In this document: positions 62,855 to 64,000 of the stretch, piece by piece | Numbering within the stretch: position 1 is the first letter of the stretch | Layout of the letters: each line of letters opens with the position of its first letter | From: JALZAI01 sp038207565 | GTDB lineage: Bacteria; Actinomycetota; Actinomycetes; Mycobacteriales; Jatrophihabitantaceae | Assembly: GCA_038207565.1 (NCBI GenBank) | Contig: JBBQZQ010000017.1 | Coordinates: 1 to 64,000, forward strand | Direction: 5' to 3' | DNA: 64,000 bases | Program-made: the position numbers and the translations under genes | Notes under the pieces: generated by a model | Seen by the model: the letters and a program-made list of their open reading frames with translations, nothing else | What the model was told of the DNA's origin: nothing | Database searches by the model: none

Positions 62855-64000
62855 CTAATGCGGCGCCACCACCTGCCGCCACCGGTCCGCGATCGCCACG
62901 GCAACGACCACCGCGAGCGCCACAGCGCCCAGCGCCAGCGAGGACATGTGCCGCCCCAGCGCCAGCAGCGCGAGCAGCACGGCAACTGCGATGATGCGTG
63001 GCCACGAGACCACCTGCCACACAACGGCCTTGAACGCGGCGTGCCCGCCGAGGTAGAGCGCTGCGCCGCCGACCACCAGCCACGCGGTCGACATCGTGCC
63101 CCGTCCGCCTGGATCACTGAGCATGACCTCGTCGGCCGATGCCGTGACGATGATCCCGCCCACGATCAGCGGATGGATCAGGTGGTAGGCGTTGCGGGCG
63201 AGGCGCCCTGGGTCGTGGGAGGCAGCGAGCACGCGGGCGCTGTCCTCGGCGGCTCGATCGAAGTACAGCCACCACAGCGCGACACTGCCGGCAAACGCGA
63301 CCGCGAACGCGACCACTCGGTCGACCGGTAGCTCACCCGGTTCGGCTAGCCGCGTACCGGTGACGATGAGTGACTCACCGAACGCGATGAGGACGAATGC
63401 CTGGCATCGCTCGGCGAAATGGCCGCCGTCGATCGTCCAGTCCGCGGTCCGCGACCGGCCAAAGCCGGGAGTGATGAAGCCGAAGGCCCCGCCGACGAGC
63501 TCGATGGCCACCGCCAGCGCCCAGAGGGCCTCGCGCACGTGCCCGTCCGTCGCGGCGCCAGCCAGCATCGGCACCGCCGCCAGCGCGCTCCATGCGGTGG
63601 CGCGCCAGAACGACGCCTGCAGTTGCTCGCCGCGAAGCGCCCAGACGACGAAGAGGCCGCGGCCGACCTGCATCACGACGTAGCTGAGCGCCACGATCGT
63701 GCCCCGGTCGGCGAATGCCTCGGGCAGGAACGCGGCCAACACCAGGCTGGCGAGCATGAGCACGAGCAGCGCCAACCGGATCGGTGCCTGTCGAGGGTCG
63801 AGGTAGTTCGTCATCCAGGTCGTGTAGACCCAGATCTGCCAGACCATCCCCAGCAGCACCGCGGTCTGTACCGCACCGTCGACGCCCAGGCGGGTCACCA
63901 GAAGGTGCGACAGCTGGGTGATCGCGAAGACATACACCAAGTCGAAGAACAGCTCGACAGCCAGCACGGGCCGCTCCTTGCCGGAACGCGTGAACCCTCG
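62855..64000 (-). CDS. Low-temperature-requirement A (LtrA) family membrane protein, 5' end beyond window
   Basis: At least 381 residues, open at the right edge. The frame continues beyond a possible GTG at 63967 to the window end, with SGKERPVLAVELFFDLVYVF matching the usual LtrA N-terminus, so the start lies outside. VELFFDLVYVFAITQLSHLL, WQIWVYTTWMTNYLDP, RCQAFVLIAFGESLIVTG and ALWWLYFDRAAED are family motifs; about eleven hydrophobic segments are visible. Function is unknown despite the historical name. It is convergent with mqnA, 16 bases apart. Confidence 0.88.
   Translation of the reverse strand, partial: RGFTRSGKERPVLAVELFFDLVYVFAITQLSHLLVTRLGVDGAVQTAVLLGMVWQIWVYTTWMTNYLDPRQAPIRLALLVLMLASLVLAAFLPEAFADRGTIVALSYVVMQVGRGLFVVWALRGEQLQASFWRATAWSALAAVPMLAGAATDGHVREALWALAVAIELVGGAFGFITPGFGRSRTADWTIDGGHFAERCQAFVLIAFGESLIVTGTRLAEPGELPVDRVVAFAVAFAGSVALWWLYFDRAAEDSARVLAASHDPGRLARNAYHLIHPLIVGGIIVTASADEVMLSDPGGRGTMSTAWLVVGGAALYLGGHAAFKAVVWQVVSWPRIIAVAVLLALLALGRHMSSLALGAVALAVVVAVAIADRWRQVVAPH

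Overview
The window is a 64 kb piece of a high-GC actinobacterial chromosome. Three things point there: mycothiol biosynthesis (mshA), senX3-regX3 with the gene order found next to it in mycobacteria, and a BldN-like sigma factor beside rex-hemACD as in Streptomyces. Menaquinone is made by the futalosine route (mqnA and mqnE plus UbiD/UbiA/UbiX), which argues against Mycobacterium. A Frankineae- or Streptomyces-like relative is an inference, not a demonstrated identification.

Layout. 1-3238 is the right end of an integrative element (Toprim primase-like protein, excisionase, tyrosine integrase) abutting the 3' end of a tRNA-Lys gene. 3430-7508 is a leftward catabolic operon: a transhydrogenase-type iron alcohol dehydrogenase, a CaiB CoA-transferase and an aldehyde dehydrogenase. 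7891-12764 holds an ArAE/FUSC-type membrane protein behind four iterated repeats, a GNAT, murB, a frameshifted DUF559 gene between two inverted copies of a palindromic repeat, and an SDR. 12798-26277 is a conserved block: mshA, ybjN-like, gpm, senX3-regX3, ppx, a TIM-barrel protein, a proline dehydrogenase, proC, an HTH protein, the tiny ribosomal protein bS22, an epimerase-like protein, an acyltransferase and a HAD phosphatase. 26351-28745 is a BldN-type sigma factor followed by a DUF5667 membrane protein. 28920-39068 is glutaredoxin, rex-hemA-hemC-hemD, hemB, a DUF389 protein, an SDR, hemL and a mycothiol-dependent-type enzyme. 39264-43842 is System II cytochrome c maturation (tlpA-like, ccdA, resB, ccsB). 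43972-49533 is a leftward redox operon (secreted Ser/Thr-rich protein, ApbE, ferric-reductase-like membrane protein, NuoF-like protein, ferredoxin) downstream of a two-component system. 49590-62838 is a menaquinone region (UbiD, UbiA, UbiX, AsnC, mqnE, mqnA) interrupted by an MMPL/TetR/methyltransferase unit and also carrying an acyl-CoA synthetase and an inositol-phosphatase-like gene. An LtrA protein runs off the right edge.

The haem genes, cytochrome c maturation genes, menaquinone genes and the flavin/haem/iron-sulfur operon together supply respiratory cofactors and electron carriers; Rex links haem synthesis to NADH/NAD+.

A striking non-coding theme is the number of unrelated short tandem or palindromic repeats. 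Several sit exactly at or just after stop codons (3430, 14493, 15344, 33941, 51060, 11971), others at the start of a gene (7891) or inside low-complexity coding tails. The DUF559 gene framed by inverted palindromes is the best candidate for an unfamiliar mobile unit.
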